A DNA stretch of 64,000 nucleotides from Amycolatopsis rifamycinica (GCF_000695625.1 NZ_JMQI01000047.1:62001-126000), one strand, 5' to 3'. Shown: positions 50,107 through 59,116, counted from the first letter of the stretch. Notes: a model not told the origin generated them from the letters alone. Made by a program: numbers and translations.

Positions 50107-50151
50107 CCCGGGCGCGCAGTGTCCAGAGTGGACACCTGCCGCGCGCCCGGG
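50107..50151 (+). terminator. Terminator after the CGNR gene
   Basis: An 11-bp outer stem (CCCGGGCGCGC and complement, 50107-50117 with 50141-50151) encloses an inner hairpin GTGTCCA-GAG-TGGACAC. It starts at the base after the stop codon. Confidence 0.8.
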
Positions 50152-50158
50152 ACCGGGT

Positions 50159-50173
50159 GAATTCGTCGAATTC
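50159..50173. promoter_or_regulatory. Palindrome upstream of PAP2-EEP operon
   Basis: GAATTCG-T-CGAATTC, 7-base arms, about 137 bases before the PAP2 start. It may be an operator for the secreted phosphatase operon. Confidence 0.35.
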
Positions 50174-50309
50174 GCGATACCCCCGCGGAAGATCAGGTTA
50201 CTGCCCGGCGAATTACTCCGGACGCGCCTTGACCGGGGTCGGCCGGGCGCTGATCATTCCCCGCAGCGATTCCGCGTGCGCTTTTCCGGCGCCTTCCCAG
50301 GAGACCGAC

Positions 50310-52154
50310 TTGACCTCTGTGCTTCGGGACCGGCGGACCTTCCTGCGCTGGTCCGCGCTCGTCCCCGCCGTCGCCGCCCTGCCCGCCGTGGCGGGCGTGC
50401 CCGCCTGGGCGGAGGAGGCGGCGTTCGTCGACACCTACCGCACGAACGTCCCGGCCAACCGCACCCCGGAGACCAACGCGGCGGTGCGGATCCTGAGCGG
50501 GATGCACCGGGTCTGGCGTACCGGGTCCACATGGGACAGTGGCGTCGTGCTCGACGCGGCCCTGCTGCGCGCGAACGTCCGGCACTGCGTCGCCGTCACC
50601 CACGCCCGGACCGACGCCGAAGCGAAGCGCGCCTTCGTCTACGACCGCCGGCACCAGTCCTACGCCGCCATCGGCGGCCTCGGCCCGCTGGCCGACCTCT
50701 ACCGCAGCGGGGCCAAGGCCGTCACCGGCATCACCTCCGCGCCCGACGGCACGCCGCCGGCCAAGATCGACGACGCCGTCCCGGCGAACGCCCCGGCGGG
50801 CTCGGCGCTCGGCGCCGGCGCGCACGACTCGGAGCTCGGCCTGGTGGCCACGCTCGTCGACACCGTCCGCGGCACCTTCGCCTCGGGCAACCCGAGCAAG
50901 AACGCCTACCAGTACCCGCGGCCGTGGCGGCTGACCGCCGACAGCCGGGTCGAGGACACCGGCCGGGCCGACGCGCTCGGCTTCCCGGTCTACCGCTCCG
51001 AGGTCGTCGTCGCGCCGCAGCTGCTGCGGCAGCGCGGCACGACCCCGGCCGAAGACGGCGGCTACCCCAGCGGCCACACCAACGCGTTCCACCTGGCCTG
51101 CCTCGCACTGGCCTACGCGGTCCCGGAGCGGTTCCAGGAGCTGGTGGCGCGGGCCTACGACCTGTCCGACACGCGGATCGTCGCCGGGATGCACTCGCCG
51201 GTGGACGTGATCGGCGGCCGCACCCTGGCCACCGCGCTCGCCGCGGCGACGCTCGCCGATCCGGAGAACGCCACGCTCAAGGCGGCGGCGCGCGAGCAGG
51301 CGCTGGAGTACTTCACCGCCAAGACCGGCACGACCCCCGACACGCTCTTCGCCCGGGCCCACACGGGCGCCGACGAATACGGCGACCGCCGCGCGAACGC
51401 CGCCATGGTCGCGCGCCGGGCGACCTACGGGCTGCCGAGCCGCGACACGCGGACGCCGATGCGGGTCCCGAAGGGGGCCGAGGTGCTCCTCGAAACCCGC
51501 CTGCCGTACCTGGACGCGGCCCAGCGGCGGGAAGTCCTGCGCACGACGGCGTTCCCGGCCGGGAACCCGCTGCTCGAGGGCCCCGAGCCGTGGGGACGGC
51601 TGAACCTCTTCGCCGCGGCCGACGGCTACGGCGCGTTCGGCTCCGGCGTCCGCGTCACGATGGACGCCACCCGCGGCGGGTTCGACGCGAACGACAGCTG
51701 GCGCAACGACATCGGCGGCGACGGCGGGCTCGTCAAGGCGGGCACCGGCACGCTGACGCTGGCCGGGGCCAACAGCTACCGCGGCGGCACTCGTGTCGAA
51801 GCCGGCACGCTGGTCGCGGCGACACCGGGCGCGCTCGGCACCGGCACCGCCGAACTCGCCGGGGGCACCCTGCGCGCATCCGGCCTCCGCGTGGGCGGCT
51901 ACCACCAGACCGGCGGCACGCTGTCCGTCGCCGCCGGATCGGCGCTGGTCGTGCGCGGCGAGGCCACCCTGGAGCGAGGCGTCCTCGAGATCCGGCTGAC
52001 CGGCGGCTGCCCGGCGCACGAGATCGAGGTGCTGCGCGCGCGGCGGCTGCGTGGCCGCTTTTCCGCCATCCGCGCCGACCGCCCGGGGTACCGGGTGGTC
52101 CCGCGCTGCACGCCCACCGGTTTGTCCGTCCGAATCCTCCGGGAGTTCTCGTGA
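50310..52154 (+). CDS. Secreted PAP2-family acid phosphatase with C-terminal beta-strand repeat
   Basis: A 614-residue exported protein. The twin-arginine signal is RDRRTFLRWSALVPAVAALP...AWA. The PAP2/vanadium-haloperoxidase site is complete: KNAYQYPRP (Lys197...Arg204), PSGHT at 253-257, and TRIVAGMHSPVD (Arg289, His295, Asp299). Near residues 470-522 GDGGLVKAGTGTLTLAGANS followed by YRGGTRVEAGTLV is an autotransporter-associated beta-strand repeat, unusual in a Gram-positive. I chose TTG 50310, with AGGAG 6 bases upstream; a GTG at 50319 is the alternative. It overlaps the EEP gene by four bases. Substrate is some phosphomonoester outside the cell. Confidence 0.8.
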   Translation: MTSVLRDRRTFLRWSALVPAVAALPAVAGVPAWAEEAAFVDTYRTNVPANRTPETNAAVRILSGMHRVWRTGSTWDSGVVLDAALLRANVRHCVAVTHARTDAEAKRAFVYDRRHQSYAAIGGLGPLADLYRSGAKAVTGITSAPDGTPPAKIDDAVPANAPAGSALGAGAHDSELGLVATLVDTVRGTFASGNPSKNAYQYPRPWRLTADSRVEDTGRADALGFPVYRSEVVVAPQLLRQRGTTPAEDGGYPSGHTNAFHLACLALAYAVPERFQELVARAYDLSDTRIVAGMHSPVDVIGGRTLATALAAATLADPENATLKAAAREQALEYFTAKTGTTPDTLFARAHTGADEYGDRRANAAMVARRATYGLPSRDTRTPMRVPKGAEVLLETRLPYLDAAQRREVLRTTAFPAGNPLLEGPEPWGRLNLFAAADGYGAFGSGVRVTMDATRGGFDANDSWRNDIGGDGGLVKAGTGTLTLAGANSYRGGTRVEAGTLVAATPGALGTGTAELAGGTLRASGLRVGGYHQTGGTLSVAAGSALVVRGEATLERGVLEIRLTGGCPAHEIEVLRARRLRGRFSAIRADRPGYRVVPRCTPTGLSVRILREFS

Positions 52155-53479
52155 AGAAACGCTTGGCCGTCCTGGCGCTCGCCGCCGCGGTGTCCACAGT
52201 GGTCAGTCCGGCGGCCGCGCACGCCGCCACCGACAGCGGCGGCTTCTCGGTGCTGAGCTACAACGTCGCCGGGCTGCCCGAGAGCATCTCGAGCGCGCCG
52301 ACCCCGCGTGACCCCGCGACGACGGCGATCGGGCAGCGGCTCGGCCCCTACGACGTCGTGCACGTCCAGGAGGACTTCAACTACCACGCCAGGCTCTACG
52401 CCGCCGACAACCACCCGTACCGCACGCCCACCAGTGGCGGCGCGGGGATCGGCAGCGGGCTCAACACGCTGTCTTCGCTGCCGTACGACGTCGACGACTT
52501 CGAGCGCGTGCGCTGGACGTCCTGCCAGATCGACTCCGGCGACTGCCTGACCCCGAAGGGCTTCACCTTCATGCGGGTACGGCTGGCCGAAGGCGTGTAC
52601 GTCGACTTCTACAACGCGCACACCAACGCCGGGACGAACGACGGCGACCAGGCCTCGCGCGCGTCGAACCTGGCCCAGCTGACCGCGTTCATCCGGGCGC
52701 ACTCGGCGGGCAACGCGGTGGTCGTCATGGGCGACACCAACACCCGCTACACCCGCGCGGCCGACACGATCGCCCAGTTCGGGGCGGACAACGGGCTGAC
52801 CGACGCGTGGGTGAAGCTCGTGCGCGGCGGGGTCGCCCCGGCTCCGGGCAGCCCGGCGCTGGTGTGCGACCCGCAGGCGGTCACCAACGACTGCGAGGTC
52901 GTCGACAAGGTGCTCTACCGCGGCAGTGAGCTCGTGTCACTCGACGCGACCTTCTACAACAACGAGCACGCGAAGTTCCTCGCCGCCGACGGCAAGATGC
53001 TGTCCGACCACGACCCGATCACCGTGCGCTTCGGCTGGAAGCGCAACCCGGCGCTGCAGCTGTCGGAGCAGTACGGCGGCCCGCACGGCGGCTACTTCAC
53101 CGACGTCCCCGCCGTGCCCGCCGGCGCCCGGGTGCGGACGGTGTCGCTGCGCAGCGGGTCCCGCGTCGACCAGCTCGGGCTGACCCTGGAGAACGGCACC
53201 ACCCTGACCCACGGCGGCACGGGCGGGACGGCGGCTTCGCTCACGCTCGGCACCGGCGAGTACGTCACGACGGCGACCCTGTGCCAGGGCAAGTACAGCA
53301 CCACGACCCGGATCTTCTCGGCCCGGTTCACCACCAACCTCGGCCGCGTGCTGGCCGGTGGCTCGGCCACGCCGGACTGCGTGACCCGCACCGCCCCGGA
53401 CGGCTGGCAGATCGCCGGGTTCCACGGCCGCGCCGGCGACGAGGTCGACAAGGTCGGCTTCGTCTACACGCAGCGGTAG
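52151..53479 (+). CDS. Secreted endonuclease/exonuclease/phosphatase-family enzyme with lectin-like tail
   Basis: A 442-residue protein with a Sec signal (KKRLAVLALAAAVSTVVSPAAAHA). The EEP catalytic set is SYNVAGLPE, VQEDF, NAHTNAG, GDTNTRYT and SDHDPI, as in sphingomyelinase C or inositol phosphatases. Residues about 310-442 form a jacalin-like beta-prism domain (GGPHGGYFTDVP... DEVDKVGFVYTQR). The GTG start overlaps the PAP2 stop (GTGA), so phosphodiesterase and phosphatase are made together: one could split a phosphodiester and the other remove the phosphate. The substrate is unproven. Confidence 0.82.
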   Translation: MKKRLAVLALAAAVSTVVSPAAAHAATDSGGFSVLSYNVAGLPESISSAPTPRDPATTAIGQRLGPYDVVHVQEDFNYHARLYAADNHPYRTPTSGGAGIGSGLNTLSSLPYDVDDFERVRWTSCQIDSGDCLTPKGFTFMRVRLAEGVYVDFYNAHTNAGTNDGDQASRASNLAQLTAFIRAHSAGNAVVVMGDTNTRYTRAADTIAQFGADNGLTDAWVKLVRGGVAPAPGSPALVCDPQAVTNDCEVVDKVLYRGSELVSLDATFYNNEHAKFLAADGKMLSDHDPITVRFGWKRNPALQLSEQYGGPHGGYFTDVPAVPAGARVRTVSLRSGSRVDQLGLTLENGTTLTHGGTGGTAASLTLGTGEYVTTATLCQGKYSTTTRIFSARFTTNLGRVLAGGSATPDCVTRTAPDGWQIAGFHGRAGDEVDKVGFVYTQR

Positions 53480-54150
53480 TCGCCTCCGAGAGCAGGCCTG
53501 GCCCCGCCGTCCGGCCGCGAAACCGGACGGCTGGGCAGGAAGCCGCTCAGCAGCTCTTCGGCGGCCGCCATCGTGGGCCGTGCCGTCGGGTAGGGGTGGA
53601 GCAGCCGGAGCACGGCCTCGGTGAGCGGATGGCACTGCTCGCCGCCCAGCGCGGCGTAGAGGGTCGCGCCCAGGGAATACACCTCCGACGGGAAGTCGGG
53701 GAAGCCGCCGTCGAGCACCTCGGGGGCGAGGAAGGCGCGCAGGGCGCTCCCACTGGCCACGATCCCGGCGCGGCCCTCGGCCGAGAGCACGACGTGGTCC
53801 GGATCGACGGCGGAGTGCAGGACGCCCTCGTCGTGCGCGGCCGCCAGCGCCGAGGCCAGCTGGGCCCCGAACCGGGCGACGAGCCCGGGGGCGAGCGTGC
53901 GGTGCTCGTCGAGCAGCTCGGTCAGCGTCCGCGCCCCGGGGTAGGCCAGCACCAGGTAGGTCGTGCTGTCTTCGTCGACGACGTCGCAGACGGCGGCCCG
54001 CGGCGCTGGGACGGCCGGCGCCGGCTCGTCGAACAACGGCCGGAGAGCGACGATCCGGTCGAGCCGTTCGTCCCGGGCGTGCACCGTGCCGTGCCCCGCC
54101 GGGCCGAGCAGGCGGTACCGGTCACCGATGAGTGTGCCTTCGTGCGCCAC
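53464..54150 (-). CDS. Protein kinase-fold protein, likely pseudokinase
   Basis: A 228-residue Ser/Thr kinase-like domain (GDRYRLLGPAGHGTVHARDE glycine loop; EVYSLGATLYAALGG; TARPTMAAAEELL). The key residues are lost: the ATP lysine segment reads IVALRPLF, the HRDLKPxN loop reads HSAVDPDHV, and DFG is replaced by AGIVASG. It has no transmembrane or sensor part. It is probably catalytically dead, with a binding or scaffold role. Its 3' end overlaps the convergent EEP gene by 16 bases. Confidence 0.75.
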   Translation of the reverse strand: MAHEGTLIGDRYRLLGPAGHGTVHARDERLDRIVALRPLFDEPAPAVPAPRAAVCDVVDEDSTTYLVLAYPGARTLTELLDEHRTLAPGLVARFGAQLASALAAAHDEGVLHSAVDPDHVVLSAEGRAGIVASGSALRAFLAPEVLDGGFPDFPSEVYSLGATLYAALGGEQCHPLTEAVLRLLHPYPTARPTMAAAEELLSGFLPSRPVSRPDGGARPALGGDYRCV

Positions 54151-54280
54151 GTCGTCGTCCCTCCGCGTCGTCCACCGTCCTGCTGGGGGATACGGCCCCC
54201 ACGCCGATCCGGTTCGCTTGATCGACTTTTTTCCCGGCCTCGGGTGGGGGCCGCCGAGCCGGCTCCCGACGATCGGCCCC

Positions 54281-54326
54281 TTGACATGGTGTGGCGCAGC
54301 TCACCTACACTGTGTTAACGCTAACA
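54281..54326 (+). promoter_or_regulatory. Promoter with LacI-type operator before GH43 gene
   Basis: TTGACA (54281) and TACACT (54306, 19-base spacing) are followed by TGTTAACGCTAACA (54313-54326). This is a near-perfect match to the TGTTAGCGCTAACA-like operators of LacI-family sugar regulators in actinomycetes. It overlaps the expected transcription start. No LacI gene lies in the window, so a distant regulator is implied. Confidence 0.7.
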
Positions 54327-54357
54327 ATCGCGCTCTCGACGACGAGGCGGGTGGACG

Positions 54358-55731
54358 ATGATCAGCCGGCGAAGACTGATGGCAGGCGCGGCGGGAGCCG
54401 CGGTCGCCGGCGTACTCGGCAGGGAAGCGTTCGCCCAGGCCGCCGCCGGCGCCTACGTCATGGCGTACTTCACCGAGTCGCCGTCCATGACCGGCGCCGA
54501 CTACGGCCTGCACCTGGCGGTCAGCGCCGACGGCCTCGACTGGATGCCGCTCAACCAGAACAACCCCGTGGTGACGCCGACGGCAGGCACGGGCGGGCTG
54601 CGCGACCCCTTCGTGCTGCGCAGGCAGGACGGCCGGTTCGTCGTGCTGGCGACCGACCTCAAGGGCACGGACTGGTCGCTGCAGAACCAGTACGTCCACG
54701 TCTGGGATTCGGCGGACCTGCGCGGGTTCACCGGCTACCGCCGGATCAAGCTGCACTCGATGGCCACGCACAGCTGGGCGCCCGAGGCGTTCTGGGACCC
54801 GTCGCGCAACCAGTACGCGATCATCTACTCGGCGGCCTACGGCGGGCACGACGTCATCATGGTCAACTACACCACCGACTTCGTGACGGTCGGCGCGCCG
54901 CAGGTGTTCTTCGACCCCGGCCACGCGACGATCGACGGGACGATGGCCACCATCGGCGGCGTCAACTACCTGTACGTCAAGAACAACACCAACAGCACCC
55001 TGGCCGGCCAGCGCTCCGGCACCCCGGCCCCCGGCGGCTTCACCACCTACCGAACCGGGATCTCCCCGGGGCGCGGGGTGGAGGCGCCGCAGATCGTGCC
55101 GGCGGCGTCGGGGACCCGCTGGTACCTGTGGGGCGACACGTGGAGCCCGAACGGCCGGTTCTTCTGCTGGGAAACCACCGATGTGGCCGCCGGGAACTGG
55201 ACGTTGCTGAACGACCGCGCCTACACGCAGCCGGTGAACTCCAAGCATCCCGGCATCACGCCGATCACGGCCGCGGAGCGGTCCGCCCTCGTCGATCGCT
55301 GGGGCGCCCCGGCGTGGCGGCGGCTCAAGTCCTACAACTTCCCGGACCGCTACGTCCGGCACGCCGATTCCGTGGGCCGCATCGACGCCTACCCGTTCGA
55401 CCCGTACGCCGACCAGCTGTGGAAACCGGTGCCCGGCCTGGCGGACGTGGCCGGCGTCTCGTTCGAGTCCGTCAACTACCCCGGCCGGTACCTGCGCCAC
55501 TACAACTACGAACTGCGCCTCGCGGCGAACGACGGCACGGCGGCGTTCAAGGCGGACGCCACCTTCCACCAGGTGGCCGGGCTGGCCGACGCGAGCTGGT
55601 CTTCGTTCCGTTCGCACAACTATCCGGACCGCTACCTGCGGCACTACGACTACGTGCTGCGGATCGACCCCCTCGGCAGCACATCCTCCACTGTGGACAA
55701 GCAGGACGCGACTTTCCGCGTCGGCTACTGA
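54358..55731 (+). CDS. Secreted GH43-type glycosidase with AbfB (CBM42) arabinose-binding domain
   Basis: A 457-residue protein with a Tat signal (SRRRLMAGAAGAAVAGVLG). The five-bladed GH43-like catalytic part runs to about residue 315: GLRDPFVLRRQDGRF holds the Asp base motif and WAPEAFWDPSRNQYAI follows. The C-terminal AbfB domain has three repeats with SYNFPDRYVRHA, SVNYPGRYLRHYN and SHNYPDRYLRHYD, which bind arabinofuranosyl side chains. It likely releases arabinose or related sugars from plant polysaccharide. It is controlled by a LacI-type operator, and a second GH43 gene follows after 24 bases. Confidence 0.85.
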   Translation: MISRRRLMAGAAGAAVAGVLGREAFAQAAAGAYVMAYFTESPSMTGADYGLHLAVSADGLDWMPLNQNNPVVTPTAGTGGLRDPFVLRRQDGRFVVLATDLKGTDWSLQNQYVHVWDSADLRGFTGYRRIKLHSMATHSWAPEAFWDPSRNQYAIIYSAAYGGHDVIMVNYTTDFVTVGAPQVFFDPGHATIDGTMATIGGVNYLYVKNNTNSTLAGQRSGTPAPGGFTTYRTGISPGRGVEAPQIVPAASGTRWYLWGDTWSPNGRFFCWETTDVAAGNWTLLNDRAYTQPVNSKHPGITPITAAERSALVDRWGAPAWRRLKSYNFPDRYVRHADSVGRIDAYPFDPYADQLWKPVPGLADVAGVSFESVNYPGRYLRHYNYELRLAANDGTAAFKADATFHQVAGLADASWSSFRSHNYPDRYLRHYDYVLRIDPLGSTSSTVDKQDATFRVGY

Positions 55732-55755
55732 CCCCCCGCTCGCGAAGGAGCCGTC

Positions 55756-57192
55756 ATGCTACGACGACGTGGCGTGGTTTTGTCCCTGCTCGTGCTCGTC
55801 ACCCTGCTGCTCGGCGCGCCCGGGGCGTCCGCCGCGCCGGTGGCGGTGACCAGCGGGAGCCAGTTCACCGACACCTCCGGCGCCCTGGTGCACGCCCACG
55901 GCGGCGGGATGCTGAAGGTGGGCGCGTACTACTACTGGTTCGGCGAAAACCGCAACGCCGACGACACCTTCCGAGCGGTCTCCGTCTACCGCTCGACCGA
56001 TCTGAAGACGTGGGAGTTCCGGGGCGACGTGCTGACGCAGTCGTCGGCGGCCGAGCTGGGCCGGGCGAAGATCGAGCGGCCGAAGGTCATCTACAACAGC
56101 TCGACCGGGCAGTACGTGATGTGGATGCACAAGGAGAACGGCGACGACTACGCCGAAGCGCGCGCGGCCGTGGCCACCTCCTCGACGGTCGACGGCGGCT
56201 ACACCTACCGCGGCAGCTTCCGCCCGTTCGGCACCCACATGTCGCGGGACATCACGCTGTTCAAGGACGACGACGGCACCGCGTACATGGCGTCCGCGGC
56301 CCGCGAGAACGCCGACCTCAACGTGTACCGGCTCACCGCCGACTACACCGGAACCGCCGCGCTGGTGCAGACCCTGTGGCCCGGCTCGTACCGCGAGGCG
56401 CCGGCGATGTTCAAGCGCAACGGCGTCTACTTCCTGCTCACCTCGGGCGCCACCGGCTGGCAGCCGAACCAGCAGAAGTACGCCACGGCGTCCAGTGTCA
56501 CGGGCACGTGGAGCGGGTTGACGAACGTCGGGGACGCCACCGGTTTCGGCAGCCAGACCGCGTATGTGCTGCCCGTGCAGGGCACGCAGGCGACGTCGTA
56601 CCTGTACCTCGGCGACCGCTGGGCCGGCGCCTGGCAACGTCCGGTCAACGAGTCGCGGTACGTCTGGCTGCCGCTGGGTTTCCCCGGCGCCACCACGCTG
56701 TCCATGAGCTGGTACCCGAAGGTGAGCATCGACGCGGCGACCGGCGTCGTCTCGGGCACCGGCGGCGGCAGCGCGTACGAGTCGCTCGTCGCCCGGCACA
56801 GCGGCAAGTGCGCCGACATCCCCGGTTCGTCCCGCAACGACGGTGTGGCGCTGACGCAGTACACGTGCAACAACGGCTGGAACCAGCAGTGGAGCGTGCT
56901 CGACCTCGGCGACGGCTACGTCACCCTGATCGCGCGGCACAGCGGGAAGTGCCTCGGCGTCGCGGGCGGCTCGACGGCGGACGGCGCGGCGGCGGTGCAG
57001 GGGACGTGCACGTCGGGCGCGAACCAGCAGTGGCAGGCCCAGTCCGCCGGCGGCGGGTACGTCCGGTGGGTGGCCCGGCACAGCGGGAAGTGCCTCGACG
57101 TCGTCTCCGCGTCCACGGCCGATGGCGCGGCGGTCAAGCAGTACCCGTGCACCGGCGTGACGAACCAGCAATGGCAGCGGCGGGCGGCCTGA
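55756..57192 (+). CDS. Secreted GH43 enzyme (exo-beta-1,3-galactanase-like) with CBM13 ricin-type lectin
   Basis: A 478-residue protein with a Sec signal (VVLSLLVLVTLLLGAPGASA). The catalytic domain has VHAHGGGMLKVGAYYYWFGENR, IERPKVIYNSSTGQYVMWMH and SYREAPAMFKRNGVYFLLTSG, as in the GH43 exo-beta-1,3-galactanase subfamily. Three CBM13 beta-trefoil repeats follow (ARHSGKCADIPG, ARHSGKCLGVAGG, ARHSGKCLDVVSA, each ending in QQW). It probably degrades arabinogalactan together with the preceding arabinose-binding GH43. Confidence 0.85.
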   Translation: MLRRRGVVLSLLVLVTLLLGAPGASAAPVAVTSGSQFTDTSGALVHAHGGGMLKVGAYYYWFGENRNADDTFRAVSVYRSTDLKTWEFRGDVLTQSSAAELGRAKIERPKVIYNSSTGQYVMWMHKENGDDYAEARAAVATSSTVDGGYTYRGSFRPFGTHMSRDITLFKDDDGTAYMASAARENADLNVYRLTADYTGTAALVQTLWPGSYREAPAMFKRNGVYFLLTSGATGWQPNQQKYATASSVTGTWSGLTNVGDATGFGSQTAYVLPVQGTQATSYLYLGDRWAGAWQRPVNESRYVWLPLGFPGATTLSMSWYPKVSIDAATGVVSGTGGGSAYESLVARHSGKCADIPGSSRNDGVALTQYTCNNGWNQQWSVLDLGDGYVTLIARHSGKCLGVAGGSTADGAAAVQGTCTSGANQQWQAQSAGGGYVRWVARHSGKCLDVVSASTADGAAVKQYPCTGVTNQQWQRRAA

Positions 57193-57272
57193 ACGCACCG
57201 TCCGGCCCTTGACGCCCGAAGGCCCGCTCGCTAACTTTTTTGCGAAACTCCTTCATGTTTGGGGCCGCCATC

Positions 57273-59024
57273 ATGCGCATGCTCGTGGCTTTGCTCACCG
57301 CCGTGGCGATGACTTCCGGCGTCGTCGCGTCCGCCGTGGCCGAGGACGTTCCCGCGCACCGGCTGACCGTGCGCGGCTCCGCCTTCGTCGACGAGTACGG
57401 CCGCGAAGTGGTGTTGCGCGGCTTCAACGTCTCGGGGGAGACGAAGCTGGCGGAAAACGGTTTCCTGCCGTTCGCCACCGCGGCCGACGCGCGCCGCTCT
57501 GCCTCGGCGATGCGGGCGCTGACCGGCGCGAACGCCGTGCGGATCCCGATCGCGTGGGCCGGGACGCAGCCGGTGCGCGGGCCGGTGAACACGCGGTACC
57601 TGGCCGCGCTGACCGAGCAGCTGAAGGCGTTCCTGGACGAGGGGTTCACCGTCCTGCCCGACTTCCACCAGGACCTGTTCTCCCGCTACCTGTTCAACCG
57701 CGGCAGCTGGTACACCGGCGACGGCGCGCCGAAGTGGGTCGTCGACCTCGGCGGCTACCCCGCGGAGAGCTGCGGCATCTGCGCCCACTGGGGCCAGAAC
57801 ATCACCCAGAACGGCGCGGTCCAGGACGCCACGAAGGACTTCTGGCACAACGCCCGCGGCGTCCAGGACGAGTTCGTCGGCATGGCCGTCCAGACGATGA
57901 CGTACCTGCGGGCGAACCTGAGCGCCGCCCAGTTCGCCGGCATCGCGGGCATGGACCCGTACAACGAGCCGTTCGCCGGCCGGTACGACCAGGGCCAGGA
58001 CAGCAAGGCGTGGGAACAGAACGTGCTGTGGCCGTTCTTCCAGCGGTTCCGCGACGCGATGGATTCCGCCGGCTGGCAGGACAAGCCCGCGTTCGTCGAG
58101 CCGAACATGTTCTGGAACGCCAACATCTCCTTCCAGCTCCACCCGGGCGGCTTCCTGGACACCGGCGTCATGGGGCCGCGATACGTGTTCAACACGCACT
58201 TCTACGACCAGCTCGCCCAGTCCGGCGTGTTCATGCCGGGCAAGGCGGGCGACGGCCAGTACAGCGGCGCCTTCGGCACGGTCCGCGACCGCGCGTCCGC
58301 GCTGGGCACGGCGGCGATCGTCACCGAGTTCGGCCACCCGATGACCGGGTACACCTCGGACAAGACCCCGACCGTGGACAAGGCGATGTACCAGGCGCTC
58401 GACTCGCGCGTGTCCGGGGCGAACTGGTGGCGCAGGCCGGCGGAGTCGGGCCCGGTGCTGTCGGGAACGCAGTGGCAGTGGGACATCTACAGCGGCCGTC
58501 ACCACGAGCTGATGAACGACAACCCGGACAAGGTGAAGACGGACGGCGACGCCTGGAACGGCGAGGACTTCTCGTCGGCCCGCACGGCCGACGACGGGAC
58601 GGTCCAGCTCCGCCAGGACGCGCGGCTGCTCGACCGCCTCTACCCGGCCGCGGTCGCGGGGCACACGCTGGCGTTCACGTACGAGGACCGCTCGCGAGAC
58701 GGCGGCCGGCCGCTGACGTGGAACCAGATCCCGGCCACGCTGCCGGCGACGGCGGCGCTGACCGGCGCGGGACGCTACGGCGTCCTCGTCTGGCAGGGCA
58801 CCGACGCGGGCGCCCCGACCGAGCTGCACGTCCCGGCGGGGATGACCCCGACGGTGGTGACGGACCTGCCCTCGGCCACCCGGGTGGGTGACCGCCTGCG
58901 CCTGCCGGCCACTCCCGGCCTGCACTACGCGCTGATCGCGGAACCGGCGGCGGCGCCGACCGCGGCCCAGCTCGCGGCGGTCCGGGCGGAACTCGCGGCC
59001 TGGGCACCCACGGCGGTCCGCTAG
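57273..59024 (+). CDS. Secreted GH5 glycosidase, endoglycoceramidase-like
   Basis: A 583-residue exported enzyme (signal MRMLVALLTAVAMTSGVVASAVA). The GH5 acid/base Glu lies in MDPYNEPF and the nucleophile Glu in IVTEFGHP; RGFNVSGETK and VLPDFHQDLFSRY are N-terminal landmarks. The C-terminal 90 residues form a beta-sandwich as in endoglycoceramidases, which cut the oligosaccharide from glycosphingolipids. Plain cellulase activity is less likely. In-frame starts at 57240 (TTG), 57255 and 57273 are possible; I chose 57273, which gives a clean signal peptide. Confidence 0.78.
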   Translation: MRMLVALLTAVAMTSGVVASAVAEDVPAHRLTVRGSAFVDEYGREVVLRGFNVSGETKLAENGFLPFATAADARRSASAMRALTGANAVRIPIAWAGTQPVRGPVNTRYLAALTEQLKAFLDEGFTVLPDFHQDLFSRYLFNRGSWYTGDGAPKWVVDLGGYPAESCGICAHWGQNITQNGAVQDATKDFWHNARGVQDEFVGMAVQTMTYLRANLSAAQFAGIAGMDPYNEPFAGRYDQGQDSKAWEQNVLWPFFQRFRDAMDSAGWQDKPAFVEPNMFWNANISFQLHPGGFLDTGVMGPRYVFNTHFYDQLAQSGVFMPGKAGDGQYSGAFGTVRDRASALGTAAIVTEFGHPMTGYTSDKTPTVDKAMYQALDSRVSGANWWRRPAESGPVLSGTQWQWDIYSGRHHELMNDNPDKVKTDGDAWNGEDFSSARTADDGTVQLRQDARLLDRLYPAAVAGHTLAFTYEDRSRDGGRPLTWNQIPATLPATAALTGAGRYGVLVWQGTDAGAPTELHVPAGMTPTVVTDLPSATRVGDRLRLPATPGLHYALIAEPAAAPTAAQLAAVRAELAAWAPTAVR

Positions 59025-59066
59025 CCGGGTCATGCTCGTCGCCGGGCCGCGCCACCCGGCGGGTTG

Positions 59067-59116
59067 CGTAAGCGGAAAACTTTTCCGTATAGTTCCGGAA
59101 TAAGTTTCCACTTACG
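59067..59116. promoter_or_regulatory. Nested inverted repeats upstream of aldo/keto reductase
   Basis: An outer near-perfect repeat (CGTAAGCGGAAAACTT ... AAGTTTCCACTTACG, 59067-59082 with 59102-59116) contains an inner palindrome CGGAAAA-C-TTTTCCG (59073-59087) and TTCCGGAA (59093-59100). The tract is AT-rich for this genome and ends 50 bases before the start codon. It looks like a multi-site operator. Confidence 0.6.

Noticed and set aside
50310..52154. Calling the PAP2 protein an autotransporter because of its beta repeat
   Set aside because: There is no translocator barrel and the organism is Gram-positive; only the repeat is shared.
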